Source of the DNA: a virus | Virus record (IMG/VR): IMGVR_UViG_3300035182_000709 | Coordinates: 1 to 36,254 of that record | Length of the DNA stretch: 36,254 nt | Direction: 5' to 3' (one strand) | Shown here: positions 16,417 to 24,367 of the stretch, one piece after another | How positions within the stretch are numbered: position 1 is the first letter of the stretch | How the letters are laid out: every line of letters begins with the position of its first letter | Position numbers and translations under genes: made by a program | Notes under the pieces: model-generated | Database searches by the model: none | The model's input: the letters and a program-made list of their open reading frames with translations, nothing else | Told to the model about the DNA's origin: nothing

Positions 16417-16933
16417 ATGGCTGCCCCAGATACCGGCTCAATATCGACAGGATGCTTTGCTCATCCTCATCGCTGACACCCAAAAACGGCCGCGCCGGAA
16501 TGGTGCCTTTCTTGTTGCCGAACTGGTGCACGGCAGCGCCTGCCTCCCATCCGCCATTCTCGGAATCGCTGAAACGATCGGTACCAATTACAACGCCGTT
16601 ATCGATGTGCTGCCAGATGATCGATCCTTGAAGCTGGCCAGTATCAACCAGTGGCCGCTTGTTCATGGCGTAGCCTGATCCCTTGGCGCTGATCTTGCCG
16701 CTTTTCTTCTGGTAGCTGCCAGACTTACCGGACAGGTAGCTCAAAATCGTCGCCTGACTGTTTGGCGCCCAGCGCTGACCATCCGGCCCGGTGCTGGTAT
16801 TGAAGCGGGCCTGGGTTGATTCCTTCAGTTTTTCGCCGATCTCGGCAAATGCCGGGCGCATGTTGTCGATTTTCCCGGCCAGATTGTTCAGTGCAGTGAG
16901 CACGCTGCGGTTATCAATTTCGATGGTAATCAT
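16415..16933 (-). CDS. Virion morphogenesis protein (Mu gpG-like)
   Basis: This 172-aa protein belongs to the phage virion morphogenesis family (Mu G, tail completion). It has MITIEIDNRSVLTALNNL, FNTSTGPDGQRWAPN, LVDTGQLQGSIIW and a C-terminal IPARPFLGVSDED motif. It joins tail to head late in assembly. It overlaps the RMF-like gene by 4 bp and is the last gene of the lysis/packaging block, convergent with the plus-strand island. Confidence 0.9.
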   Translation of the reverse strand: MITIEIDNRSVLTALNNLAGKIDNMRPAFAEIGEKLKESTQARFNTSTGPDGQRWAPNSQATILSYLSGKSGSYQKKSGKISAKGSGYAMNKRPLVDTGQLQGSIIWQHIDNGVVIGTDRFSDSENGGWEAGAAVHQFGNKKGTIPARPFLGVSDEDEQSILSILSRYLGQP

Positions 16934-17145
16934 TTGAGCATGGCCTTGAGTTTTGCCAGATGGGCGCGGGCTGTCGGGCTGGCATCAATCGGTTCTGGTG
17001 TTGACTGCGCGTTGTGCCAGGCATGCCAGCCGCGCAGCCAGTGTGCCTTCAGATCATGCCTGCGCAGGGTGCAGTCATCGCGGGACAGGCCACGCATGGC
17101 GGCTTGTTCGCCGAATTCGTAGGCTTGTTGTTCTGCGGGTGTCAT
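16930..17145 (-). CDS. RMF/CrpP-like small protein
   Basis: This 71-aa protein reads AYEFGEQAAMRGLSRDDC then LKAHWLRGWHAWHN. The pattern AYxxGxxAxxxGxxxxxC...WxxGWxxA is that of the ribosome modulation factor / CrpP fold. RMF dimerises 70S ribosomes in stationary phase; CrpP-type phage relatives have been linked to other roles, so the job here is open. It starts at ATG 17145 with AAGGA 8 nt upstream and overlaps the G-like gene by ATGA. Its place in a head operon is unusual for a ribosome factor. Confidence 0.6.
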   Translation of the reverse strand: MTPAEQQAYEFGEQAAMRGLSRDDCTLRRHDLKAHWLRGWHAWHNAQSTPEPIDASPTARAHLAKLKAMLK

Positions 17146-17160
17146 CTGCTATCCTTGGCT

Positions 17161-17251
17161 TGTCTGGTCGTCGCAGTGCATTGAATCGGAAAAAGGAAGG
17201 CGGCAATTGCCGTCGCTTATGTGGGTTCGACTCCCACCCGGCGGCCAGACA
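17161..17251 (+). other. tRNA-like structured element
   Basis: A 13-bp stem (17161-17173 with 17239-17251, two G-T pairs) encloses a perfect tRNA T-arm, GTGGG-TTCGACT-CCCAC (17221-17237), and a second hairpin around CGGCAATTGCCG (17200-17211). The T-loop has the universal TTCGANT form on the plus strand. I could not fit a normal D-arm or anticodon arm. It overlaps the last codons of the F-like gene (ending ...RRVGVEPT, an antisense reading of the T-arm). It may be a degraded tRNA, a tRNA mimic or an mRNA hairpin of the late transcript. Confidence 0.5.
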
Positions 17252-18470
17252 CTTCAACGGGCAACCACTTACCACCCTTTACCGCACCGGCGATGGTTTT
17301 GTCATCTACCCGGAAGGCAGTTGTAATCTGGTTAACTCCATTCCGTTTCACGGCTTTGCCGACAAATTCCACCGCTGCCTTGTTGGGCCCAACGCCGTCC
17401 GCCACATAAACCAGATTTCCAGACCCCGTGTCGTAGTAGATCGCACCGGGCTTATCCAGCAGCGCCGGCAACGCCCGCCATTCTTCCATGGTCAGACCAT
17501 TCTGGTCGGCCTCATGGCGCAACTGCTTCACCCCTTTCGGCAGGTTGTCTAACACGGCAACCTCGGCGGAAATCGGCTGTGGTTTGCCGTTGATGCTCAG
17601 CCAGTTCACCGTCTCTGGTGAGAGCGCGCCCACTACAAACGATTTACCGCGTGCGTGCGGGTCCGCCGACAATTCATCCAGCGTTTTCCACCATTCCAGC
17701 TCACGCTCCATCGCCAGTGCCGGCTTGAGTTCTTGCCACATCGCCGCGCCGATGGGCGCATCCAGCTTGATCAGCTTCTGGTCGATCAGCTCACGTAGCG
17801 GGGTGACTGCGTTGGCGCCCGGCGCATACCCCCAACCCTTGTCGATGCCAGGCTGCTCGCCGGTCTTGGCATCAATGGCGTTCCAGCCATCCGGCGGTGT
17901 GGCTTTATCGCCGCTGCCCGGCTGGCTTTGCGCAACGATAGTGCAGCGACAGCCCCAGCCATTGGGTGCAAAGTGGGTCTGCCAGAATGGATGATCGTGT
18001 CGCAAGGTCAGGCCGTTCCAGGCCAGATGCTGTGGGCGCGGGTGCATCACGCTGTCGTTATGCACATAGCGCCAATACGGCATTGCAGCCAGGCTATCGG
18101 GGTCGGTCAGTTGCCGGTAACGCCCAGCGGCATGGCTGGTGCGTACGTTGGTTTCATAGATCACCTTGGTGCGCCAGGCTTCGCCACCTTTGCTGCCTTC
18201 TCCGGTCCAGCCGGTCCAGCCGTGTTGCGCCACGATGCGCTTGAAATCCTTGCGGAACGCATCCAGCGTGCCACGTTGCAGCGGCGAGACAGCTTGGCGC
18301 AGATCGTCGAGCAGATCCGCCTTCATGGCGCCGGCCACGACAAAGGCGCGGTCGTGTGCGCCTTTCCAGATATCGTCCCAGCGTTCGGTGGGCAGGTTGA
18401 GCTTGGCGCGGAAGAAGTCGATCTGCTCTTGAAAGGGCAGGTTCAGCGCAAGTTTCAGCGGGTCAGGCAT
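17217..18470 (-). CDS. Head morphogenesis protein F-like, with C-terminal nuclease-like domain
   Basis: This 417-aa protein has a Mu F-like head morphogenesis domain in the N-terminal half: YETNVRTSHAAGRYRQL, then a HPRPQHLAWNG region and the hallmark GWGCRC at 171-176. F-like proteins are minor head components. From about residue 260 to 405 a second domain (SADPHARGKSFVVGALSPETV, QLRHEADQNGLTMEEWRALP, PGAIYYDTGSGNLVYVADG) resembles the phage-associated barnase/EndoU/colicin-E5/RelE-like (PBECR) nuclease group often fused to F-like proteins. Its last ten residues are encoded by the tRNA-like element. It overlaps the portal gene by 8 bp. Confidence 0.85.
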   Translation of the reverse strand: MPDPLKLALNLPFQEQIDFFRAKLNLPTERWDDIWKGAHDRAFVVAGAMKADLLDDLRQAVSPLQRGTLDAFRKDFKRIVAQHGWTGWTGEGSKGGEAWRTKVIYETNVRTSHAAGRYRQLTDPDSLAAMPYWRYVHNDSVMHPRPQHLAWNGLTLRHDHPFWQTHFAPNGWGCRCTIVAQSQPGSGDKATPPDGWNAIDAKTGEQPGIDKGWGYAPGANAVTPLRELIDQKLIKLDAPIGAAMWQELKPALAMERELEWWKTLDELSADPHARGKSFVVGALSPETVNWLSINGKPQPISAEVAVLDNLPKGVKQLRHEADQNGLTMEEWRALPALLDKPGAIYYDTGSGNLVYVADGVGPNKAAVEFVGKAVKRNGVNQITTAFRVDDKTIAGAVKGGKWLPVEVSGRRVGVEPT

Positions 18471-19962
18471 TGCTGCCCGCCTCGACCATGCCCGCCAGTT
18501 CCGCCGCCGCGAAGGCCAGCGCCATGATCCGCGTTAATTCCTCGGTGTCGAGATTGCCGTAGGCGTTGACCAGGTCACGTTGCAGGTCTTCGATTGATGC
18601 GGCGGCGGCAACCATTTTGCCGACCTCGGCAATCAGGTCTGTCATGGCATTGGCCGTGTCAGCGGCCAGACGGGCGGCCTGGGTATCCGGGGTATCAGGT
18701 TCAGGGATGGGGTCGGCAAATTCAGCGGTTCCCTTGGCGACAACGGCCACGCCCGCCGCCGGCAACGTGCTCGGCGTGGCGGGTGCTGGCGCCGCTGCTT
18801 CCCACTCGCCGCCGTAGGTGTCCTGGATGTATTTCAGGCTTGGCTTGTAGCCGATGCTGGTCAGCTTCACATCACGTTCGGCGCGGGTGTTGAGGTCGTC
18901 TTCTTCTTCCATGATGCGCCACACCTGTGGCAGCGCGGCGCCGGGGAAATTCCATTCGGTCAGCCAGCGCGCTACCGTGGCGTTGAAACTCATGCAGACC
19001 AGGTCGGCATCGGCCTTGCTGATGTCGGCGCGCACCTCGCTTTGATTCTGGTCATTGCCCAGCTTGCCCGGTGTGCCTTGCGTGCTGGCGGTCTGGCCGA
19101 TGGTGATCACCAGGATGGCGGCATTCATCGCCGCCGCGAAGGTGGCGTAATCCGCCGTTCCGCCGCGCGTGGCTTCGAGCAGGCTGGCGTTCATGCCGTC
19201 CGGGAAAATGATGGCGCTGTCGGTCTGGATGGCGCTGAGCGCGGCCAGCAGGTTGGCCTGATCGGTGGGCGAGGTGCCGGGCGGGAAGGTGCCCATGGCC
19301 GTGGGGCTGGCGAACTTTTCCAGGAAATTGGCCCAGAACTTGACCCCGTTACGCTTGAGCCACACCGGCCAATACAACCAGTGCGCCAGGCCCAGACCAT
19401 AGGGCGCGTCGTCATGGTCGGCGCCGGTGGAGAAGTGCCAGAATTTGCGCTCCGGCAGCAGCTCGCCTTGCGGCATGGCGCGGGTTTTTAGGCGCAGGCG
19501 GTCGGCGCCATCGAAGGCAAAGCGGCGGCGATCGCGTACTTTGATTTCATCAATGCCGATACGCACGCCATCCGTCTTCCACAGCACTTCCGCCACCGCG
19601 TAGCCGTAGAACACGCCGGCCAGCATCTTTTCGGTAATGGCATCCCAGCGCAGCGCTTCCAGCTGCTCTTCCAGGTAGAGCGCGGCTTGTTTGTCGATGC
19701 GTTTTTCGCCGCCGGGCCGCACTTCCCACGGGCGCGAGGTGACCGCGTTGACGCGCTGTTGCAAAGCGGCCTTGACGTGATCGTCGCGCAGTACTTCGCG
19801 GTAAAGCGTGTAATCACCAGTGCCGCGCGTCATCAACACATTGTCGTCTGGCGGTTGCAGGGTCAACGGGTTGAGCCAAAAACGGGTGATGTCGCGCCCG
19901 TCCAGCGCGCTGGCGACTTCGTCGGTATTGGGTTTGCCGGGGGTGTCGGTTGTTTCTGCCAT
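18463..19962 (-). CDS. Portal protein (DUF935, Mu gp29-like)
   Basis: This 499-aa protein is the DUF935 portal of Mu-like phages. Characteristic parts are ALQQRVNAVTSRPWEVRPGG (about residue 65), LAGVFYGYAVAEVLWK, the FWHFSTGADHDDAPYGLGLA region and QTASTQGTPGKLGNDQNQSE near residue 300. The portal ring is the DNA entry channel of the capsid. The C-terminus is alanine-rich and helical. It lies 9 bp after the terminase gene; AAGGG precedes ATG 19962. Confidence 0.92.
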   Translation of the reverse strand: MAETTDTPGKPNTDEVASALDGRDITRFWLNPLTLQPPDDNVLMTRGTGDYTLYREVLRDDHVKAALQQRVNAVTSRPWEVRPGGEKRIDKQAALYLEEQLEALRWDAITEKMLAGVFYGYAVAEVLWKTDGVRIGIDEIKVRDRRRFAFDGADRLRLKTRAMPQGELLPERKFWHFSTGADHDDAPYGLGLAHWLYWPVWLKRNGVKFWANFLEKFASPTAMGTFPPGTSPTDQANLLAALSAIQTDSAIIFPDGMNASLLEATRGGTADYATFAAAMNAAILVITIGQTASTQGTPGKLGNDQNQSEVRADISKADADLVCMSFNATVARWLTEWNFPGAALPQVWRIMEEEDDLNTRAERDVKLTSIGYKPSLKYIQDTYGGEWEAAAPAPATPSTLPAAGVAVVAKGTAEFADPIPEPDTPDTQAARLAADTANAMTDLIAEVGKMVAAAASIEDLQRDLVNAYGNLDTEELTRIMALAFAAAELAGMVEAGSNA

Positions 19963-19971
19963 GGGATGCCC

Positions 19972-21720
19972 TTATAGGTAGCCGGCCATGCCGCCGCCGG
20001 CGGCGCTGCGCGTGCCGCTGGATTGCCATTCGTTGGCCTGATAGCGGGTGGTCGCCAGCATCCACAGAATGGCCAGCGCGGATAGGCCGTCGTAGTGGTG
20101 GTTGGGTTGCGCTTCGGGCCAGCTATCCAGCTCGGCAAGCAGCGCGATCAGGACGGGCGAGAACAGGATGCGCGGCTCCATCTGGTCGGTAATGAACGGC
20201 TCCAGGGCATCGACGCGGCTTTCCAGATCGCCCACGGCGGTAATGCCGATCATCGGCAGCGCCACGCCGGCACGCAACGCGCTGCGGACGATGTTCTGCC
20301 GCATGCCCTCGAAGGCACCATTGTTTTCGAAGCCAAAGGCCTGGGTTTTGTACTCACGTTGCGCGCTGATCAGATCGGTCTCCAGCTTGCTGGGCACGCG
20401 GCGCTTGATCTCGGCGTGGATGACGTTGAGTTTCTGGCGATAGGTGTCGTAGCCACCGATCAGGATGGCGGATGGATCTGAGTTTTGGCCTTTGCCGATG
20501 GACGGGTCGCAGGCGCCGAACATGCGCCAGCGTTCGGAGCGCAGCACCCAGAACTTCACCGCCTGGAACACCTTGTCTTCATCGCTGCGCGGGTCACCTT
20601 GCAGCTCGGTACCGAAGGCCTTGGGGTTCTTGGCACGCTGGCGCATCAGCCAGTACAGCGAGCGCACGCCCGGCCAGGAGATCACCGCGCCGATGTTCAT
20701 GTCGTCTTTACACCGGGTGTAAAACTGGTAAGACGGCAGTCTCTCATCGGGGCACACCTCGCCGCGCTCGGCGGCGTATTCCATCACCGCCTTGTCATCG
20801 TTGAGCATGACCGCTTGGCATTCATCCCACAGATCCATGCGAGCTGGGAAGGCCTCGATGGCGCGGAAGTGGTGCACAAGGTGGCCGACGGTGCGCTTGG
20901 CGCGGCTGATCGGGTCATCCTTGTTGAGGATGGTGCCAACGCCGATGTACTTCACCGATCCATCCGGCGGGCCGAGGTAGTCGATGGCCTTTTCCAGCCA
21001 GTCCCAGCGGTGGTCGCGTTCGGTCGGGCTCTTGGCTTCCTTGTCGGTAATCAGATCATCGCCCAGCAGCAGCTTGGGCCGGCTTGCGCCGTGGAAGGTG
21101 CCCCGGATCGCCTGTTCGGCGCCGAAGGCTTCGAACTTGACGCCGGCGGCGCTGACGAACTCGCCGACCTTCCACTGCACGCCCCGGCCGCAGGCCTCCG
21201 GGAAATCGAGGTTCAAGGCCGCATTAACTGTCAGCTCGGTTTTAACGACTTCGAGCAGCTTGGTGGGCAGCTTGGTTTCCGCGCCCAGCAAGGTCAGGTA
21301 GTCGACGAAATACGGCAGCTCACCGGTCCAGCCCAGTTCCTGGCGTACCGCCTCGCGTTGCAGCAGCGCGCGCACAGCAACCCAGCACGGGCCGACCTTG
21401 GTCAGCAGCGACGATTTGGCCTCGCCGCGCGGGGCGATCCACCATTCCTTGCAGCCGCTTGGCGCGTCCAGCAGTTGCGGGTAGCGGACGAAGAAGTGCC
21501 GGTGAAAGCTCGATGTCGGAGGCCGGATGTGGTGCGGGAAATAGGTGTAGGCGAAGAACTCGAAATCACGATCGACCAGCACGCGGCGGCGCCGCGCAAG
21601 GCGCGCGGCCGGCGACGGGTCGAGGCCGATCTGGTGCGCCTGGATTTCGCCGCGCAACTCGCGCGCCAGGTCGGCCAGTTCGGCGCGGAAGTCTTTTTCG
21701 GTGGTGGGTTTGGTGGACAT
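19972..21720 (-). CDS. Terminase large subunit (Mu gp28-like)
   Basis: This 582-aa packaging motor has an N-terminal ATPase: WIAPRGEAKSS (about 94-104) serves as Walker A and LLLGDDLITD as Walker B (about 222-231). The C-terminal RNase-H-like nuclease begins at MFGACDPSIGKG near residue 400 and includes FGFENNGAFEGM. It cuts and pumps DNA into the prohead; in Mu-like phages packaging takes flanking host DNA. The start ATG 21720 overlaps the upstream stop (TGATG). Confidence 0.92.
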   Translation of the reverse strand: MSTKPTTEKDFRAELADLARELRGEIQAHQIGLDPSPAARLARRRRVLVDRDFEFFAYTYFPHHIRPPTSSFHRHFFVRYPQLLDAPSGCKEWWIAPRGEAKSSLLTKVGPCWVAVRALLQREAVRQELGWTGELPYFVDYLTLLGAETKLPTKLLEVVKTELTVNAALNLDFPEACGRGVQWKVGEFVSAAGVKFEAFGAEQAIRGTFHGASRPKLLLGDDLITDKEAKSPTERDHRWDWLEKAIDYLGPPDGSVKYIGVGTILNKDDPISRAKRTVGHLVHHFRAIEAFPARMDLWDECQAVMLNDDKAVMEYAAERGEVCPDERLPSYQFYTRCKDDMNIGAVISWPGVRSLYWLMRQRAKNPKAFGTELQGDPRSDEDKVFQAVKFWVLRSERWRMFGACDPSIGKGQNSDPSAILIGGYDTYRQKLNVIHAEIKRRVPSKLETDLISAQREYKTQAFGFENNGAFEGMRQNIVRSALRAGVALPMIGITAVGDLESRVDALEPFITDQMEPRILFSPVLIALLAELDSWPEAQPNHHYDGLSALAILWMLATTRYQANEWQSSGTRSAAGGGMAGYL

Positions 21721-22010
21721 CAGTCAGCAAACAACTCTGGGCACCACTGACGCAGCACAGATTCTTCGGCCTCGGCTCGGCATGCAGACTCAAGCGATCG
21801 CTCGACCATGACATGGCCGGTGGAAATGCACTCCAGCATGACCACGCGCGGAATTTCCGGCACGGTGGAAATCTTGTAGGCGGTACGCGGTCGGCCATCT
21901 ATGCGGGTTGCAAGGCGATCCAACCACGCGCCGATACGCTCGCGCCGGCTTTCTGGCGTATTGACCCGCAAGCGCCAGTGATATTCGGCCGTTATGACTT
22001 TCTCAGCCAT
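21720..22010 (-). CDS. Hypothetical protein before the terminase
   Basis: This 96-aa ORF lies between the DUF1804 gene (8-bp overlap) and the large terminase. It reads AEYHWRLRVNTPESRRERIG near the N-terminus, and MLECISTGHVMVERSLESAC later. No family is recognised. Tight packing between two packaging genes argues that it is real. Confidence 0.6.
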   Translation of the reverse strand: MAEKVITAEYHWRLRVNTPESRRERIGAWLDRLATRIDGRPRTAYKISTVPEIPRVVMLECISTGHVMVERSLESACRAEAEESVLRQWCPELFAD

Positions 22011-22503
22011 ACGCTTTCACCACTTCCTCGCCAAACCCTTCCAGCATTTCCGCCAGGTTGGAAAGGTTGCCGGGGTAACGCGACTTGGCGTATTCGGTCA
22101 GGCGCTTGAGGGTATCCATCGCCACGCCAAGCCTGTCGGTCTGCGGCATCGACCGCTTCGATGCGCTAATGATCTTATTGTAGGCATCGGCCAGGCTGGC
22201 CAGCATCTGCACCTTGGTGGCCGGTTCCATGTCCGGCGATTGCTGGATCAGCTCCACCGTGGCTTGCACCTGCTGCACCACCACGGCCAGCGTCTGCCGC
22301 ACCACGTCTTCCAGGCCGCCGCCGGCGATCATCTGGGCGGACCTTGCCCGCTCCCAGTCGTCACCCGCCGCGCGGGCCTCGCGGATCCAGCGTCGGGCGG
22401 TGGCCACCGGCACTTCGGCCTTGATCGCCGCCAGTTCCAGGCTGAGCTGATCAAACACGAAGGCCGCGCGGACGGCGCGGCGGGTGTCTTCGCCGTGGGC
22501 CAT
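22003..22503 (-). CDS. DUF1804 protein, candidate small terminase
   Basis: This 166-aa protein starts MAHGEDTRRAVRAAFVFDQL and contains an HTH with VPVATARRWIREARAAGDDW, the signature of DUF1804. That family occupies the slot before the Mu-type large terminase and is probably the DNA-recognising small subunit. The C-terminal half is helical (MLASLADAYNKIISASK). The start ATG 22503 overlaps the upstream small gene stop (TGATG). Confidence 0.85.
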   Translation of the reverse strand: MAHGEDTRRAVRAAFVFDQLSLELAAIKAEVPVATARRWIREARAAGDDWERARSAQMIAGGGLEDVVRQTLAVVVQQVQATVELIQQSPDMEPATKVQMLASLADAYNKIISASKRSMPQTDRLGVAMDTLKRLTEYAKSRYPGNLSNLAEMLEGFGEEVVKAYG

Positions 22504-22658
22504 CAGGTTGCCTTGCCGACCCTTGCCGGCGGGGTTGGTTGGTCTTGCACTTTGATGGTCTGGATTAGGTTGATTTCCATGTGGCGCAGGGCGCTGGCGA
22601 TGTCGGATAGGCCAATGACCAGGGCAATGGCGATGGATAAGGCGCCGACGGTGTTCAT
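22503..22658 (-). CDS. Small membrane-anchored protein
   Basis: This 51-aa ORF (start ATG 22658) has one N-terminal hydrophobic helix (VGALSIAIALVIGLSDI) and a polar C-terminus ending TPPARVGKAT. It is coupled to the downstream DUF1804 gene by TGATG and overlaps the upstream winged-helix gene by 4 bp. No function is recognised; it could belong to the lysis set upstream. Confidence 0.55.
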   Translation of the reverse strand: MNTVGALSIAIALVIGLSDIASALRHMEINLIQTIKVQDQPTPPARVGKAT

Positions 22659-22948
22659 GCCACATCCCCCGGTTCCGGCCGCTTCACCCCCGGCACCATC
22701 GCCCGCCCCATCACCACGTCAGAGCCGCGATCGGTGAGGGTGGCGACGATGCCGGTCCAGTCGGCCAGGCCTTGTTCGGCCAGCCAGGCGCAATCGGTGG
22801 AAAGCCGGTCCAGGCTGGTGTTGTAGCCGACCAGGGCGAGCTGCTCGCGCAGGGCGCGAACCGGCATCATGTAGGCGGGTGCAACTTGCAGCGCGGCCAG
22901 GATGGCGCGGCGGCGGTCGAGTTCGGCCATGCGGTCGGCGGTGCTCAT
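22655..22948 (-). CDS. Mu gp26-like winged-helix protein
   Basis: This 97-aa protein (RMAELDRRRAILAALQVAPA, then MPVRALREQL, then DRLSTDCAWLAEQGL) has a winged-helix layout ending in TDRGSDVVMGRA. It matches the VpaChn25_0724-type family found at the Mu gp26 position. It is probably DNA-binding, with unknown target. ATGA overlaps link it to both neighbours. Confidence 0.75.
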   Translation of the reverse strand: MSTADRMAELDRRRAILAALQVAPAYMMPVRALREQLALVGYNTSLDRLSTDCAWLAEQGLADWTGIVATLTDRGSDVVMGRAMVPGVKRPEPGDVA

Positions 22949-23298
22949 TGCATGCCCCGCTCAGCAATGCGCGACAGGATCAAGCGCAGGTTTTCATTGA
23001 CGCCCTTCATCTCGCCGGACATCTGGCTGACCGCTTGCGCCGTGGTGTTGACCTTGTCGTACAGCTTGGACAGGTCGCTATGCGTCGGCGCCCGTTCGAT
23101 CATGCCGGTGAGGCGGGAAATGACGCGGTCCTGCTCATCCAGACGGGCGTCGAACTTGCTCTCGACTGTCTCGAATTTTCGGTCGATCTGCTTGTTGCGG
23201 TCACCATAGCGGACGTATAACCAGAGGCCGCTGCTGGCGACGGCGTTGAGCACCTGGAAGCCCGCCATGACCCAGAATTTCATTTCGTCCAGGCTCAT
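22945..23298 (-). CDS. DUF2730 protein (Mu gp25-like)
   Basis: This 117-aa protein has an N-terminal membrane helix (MKFWVMAGFQVLNAVASSGL, about residues 6-25) followed by a long coiled coil (KFETVESKFDARLDEQDRV ... MKGVNENLRLILSRIAE). That matches DUF2730, the Mu gp25 family. Its role is unknown. It overlaps the zinc-finger gene upstream by 4 bp. Confidence 0.8.
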   Translation of the reverse strand: MSLDEMKFWVMAGFQVLNAVASSGLWLYVRYGDRNKQIDRKFETVESKFDARLDEQDRVISRLTGMIERAPTHSDLSKLYDKVNTTAQAVSQMSGEMKGVNENLRLILSRIAERGMQ

Positions 23299-23516
23299 TT
23301 CACCCCCTGCATGCGTTTGAGTTTGATTTCATGTTCGTAGCCATCCCGGCAGTCGACATCGCAAAAGCGATGGCCTTCGGGCAGGATGGCATCGCAGAAA
23401 TAACAACTGCCGGTATAGGGCAGCGCGTTTTTCTCGGCCTGGTAGCGCCGCTCGCGCTCGCAATCGTCTTGATATTGCTGGTCGCGGAACTGGGCGCGGT
23501 CGATCTCATCCGGCAT
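23295..23516 (-). CDS. C4 zinc-finger protein (TraR/DksA-like)
   Basis: This 73-aa protein has CYFCDAILPEGHRFCDVDC near the middle, two Cys pairs as in the zinc finger of TraR/DksA-type regulators. The N-terminal part is charged and helical (AQFRDQQYQDDCERERRY). TraR-like proteins bind the RNA polymerase secondary channel, but this one is short and may bind something else. ATG 23516 is the preferred start. It overlaps the 30-aa membrane ORF by 11 bp. Confidence 0.7.
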   Translation of the reverse strand: MPDEIDRAQFRDQQYQDDCERERRYQAEKNALPYTGSCYFCDAILPEGHRFCDVDCRDGYEHEIKLKRMQGVK

Positions 23517-23598
23517 GCAGCGCCCCAATCAACAGCATCATCACCAGCACGATCAACGTCGCAACGGCCTCCTGTTTCCACAGATCACGTTCGCGCAT
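23506..23598 (-). CDS. Tiny membrane peptide
   Basis: This 30-aa ORF begins at ATG 23598, three bases after the Rz stop, with GGAG 6 nt upstream (inside Rz). It has a short charged N-terminus (RERDLWKQE) and one hydrophobic helix (VATLIVLVMMLLIGALHA). Its place next to the spanin genes suggests a lysis-related membrane peptide, but that is an inference. Confidence 0.45.
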   Translation of the reverse strand: MRERDLWKQEAVATLIVLVMMLLIGALHAG

Positions 23599-23601
23599 CG
23601 C

Positions 23602-24135
23602 TCACTCCATCACGGCGGCGCCGGTGCTGAACATGCCCATTCGGCCAACGTCCGCAGTTGTTCCCGGCACAACTGATACTGCTGCGCCACCTCGATGTGG
23701 TTCGTCAGCAGATCCATCAACCCGCCCGATATGGGCTGCGCCAATTCCGGGCAGGGCTGCGTAAGGTGTGGCGGCGGCAGGCGCAGCGGCAATGGTGCCG
23801 GCATTGGCGGCGGTCCAGAGGCGCAGGCCGTCAGCATCAAGGCCACAAGGATCGTTATCGTGATTGAGCGCATAGCGGCTGGCCTCCTGGTTGAGTGATC
23901 GGTAAACCACGCGGATGGATTCCGCCCGCGCTTCATGGAAGGTGAGGACTTCGGCATCCTGTTGAGCGATCTCCGCCGCCTGCTCTATGGCCCGGCGCAG
24001 GCTGGCGACTTTCGCGGCTTCGGCGGACTGGCGCTCATCTGCGCGGCCGTCGTGCAGCCCGAGCAGATAGAGGCCGACAGGAAGGACAATGATGGCCAGC
24101 ACGCTGACCAGGCGCAGCCACAGACTAGGCGACAT
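23602..24135 (-). CDS. Rz-like inner-membrane spanin
   Basis: This 177-aa protein has an N-terminal membrane anchor (LVSVLAIIVLPVGLYLLG, about residues 9-26) and a periplasmic helical segment (QSAEAAKVASLRRAIEQAAE). It overlaps the holin gene upstream and contains the Rz1 lipoprotein in another frame. Rz/Rz1 bridge the inner and outer membranes and fuse them after the wall is cut. Confidence 0.8.
   Translation of the reverse strand: MSPSLWLRLVSVLAIIVLPVGLYLLGLHDGRADERQSAEAAKVASLRRAIEQAAEIAQQDAEVLTFHEARAESIRVVYRSLNQEASRYALNHDNDPCGLDADGLRLWTAANAGTIAAAPAAATPYAALPGIGAAHIGRVDGSADEPHRGGAAVSVVPGTTADVGRMGMFSTGAAVME
23610..23873 (-). CDS. Rz1-like outer-membrane lipoprotein spanin
   Basis: This 87-aa protein is nested in a different frame inside the Rz gene. 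It has a signal peptide (MRSITITILVALMLTAC) with an LTAC lipobox, then a proline-rich segment (GPPPMPAPLPLRLPPPH) typical of Rz1, and a C-terminal helix. After lipidation it would sit in the outer membrane and bind Rz. Confidence 0.85.
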   Translation of the reverse strand: MRSITITILVALMLTACASGPPPMPAPLPLRLPPPHLTQPCPELAQPISGGLMDLLTNHIEVAQQYQLCREQLRTLAEWACSAPAPP

Positions 24136-24367
24136 CGGATTTACCCTCCGGTTTGTTGACGCTGTAGCGCATCGACAGCCACTTGCTGGCAGTCGCCGAC
24201 GCGCCTACCACGCCCAGGTAGATCAACCAGATATCAGCCGTGGCAGTGCCCTTGTAGACCGTCCACGCAAAGGCCAGCGTACCGGTCAAGTAGGCCACAT
24301 TGGCCCACAGCTTGGAATGCGACATCTGTCCGGTACCGGCGTCGCGGATCAGGTCTGAGGGTTTCAT
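24125..24367 (-). CDS. Putative holin (DUF2644-like)
   Basis: This 80-aa protein starts at ATG 24367 in an ATGA overlap with the endolysin stop. It reads MKPSDLIRDAGTGQMSHSKL, then two hydrophobic helices (NVAYLTGTLAFAWTVY and DIWLIYLGVVGASATASKW). That layout matches DUF2644-type phage holins. It would form the membrane lesion that releases the amidase. Confidence 0.75.
   Translation of the reverse strand: MKPSDLIRDAGTGQMSHSKLWANVAYLTGTLAFAWTVYKGTATADIWLIYLGVVGASATASKWLSMRYSVNKPEGKSDVA

Noticed and set aside
20485-21750. Long plus-strand open frame (421 codons) opposite the terminase
   Set aside because: Antisense shadow of the large terminase, which has ATPase and nuclease motifs; no ribosome-binding site or protein-like features.
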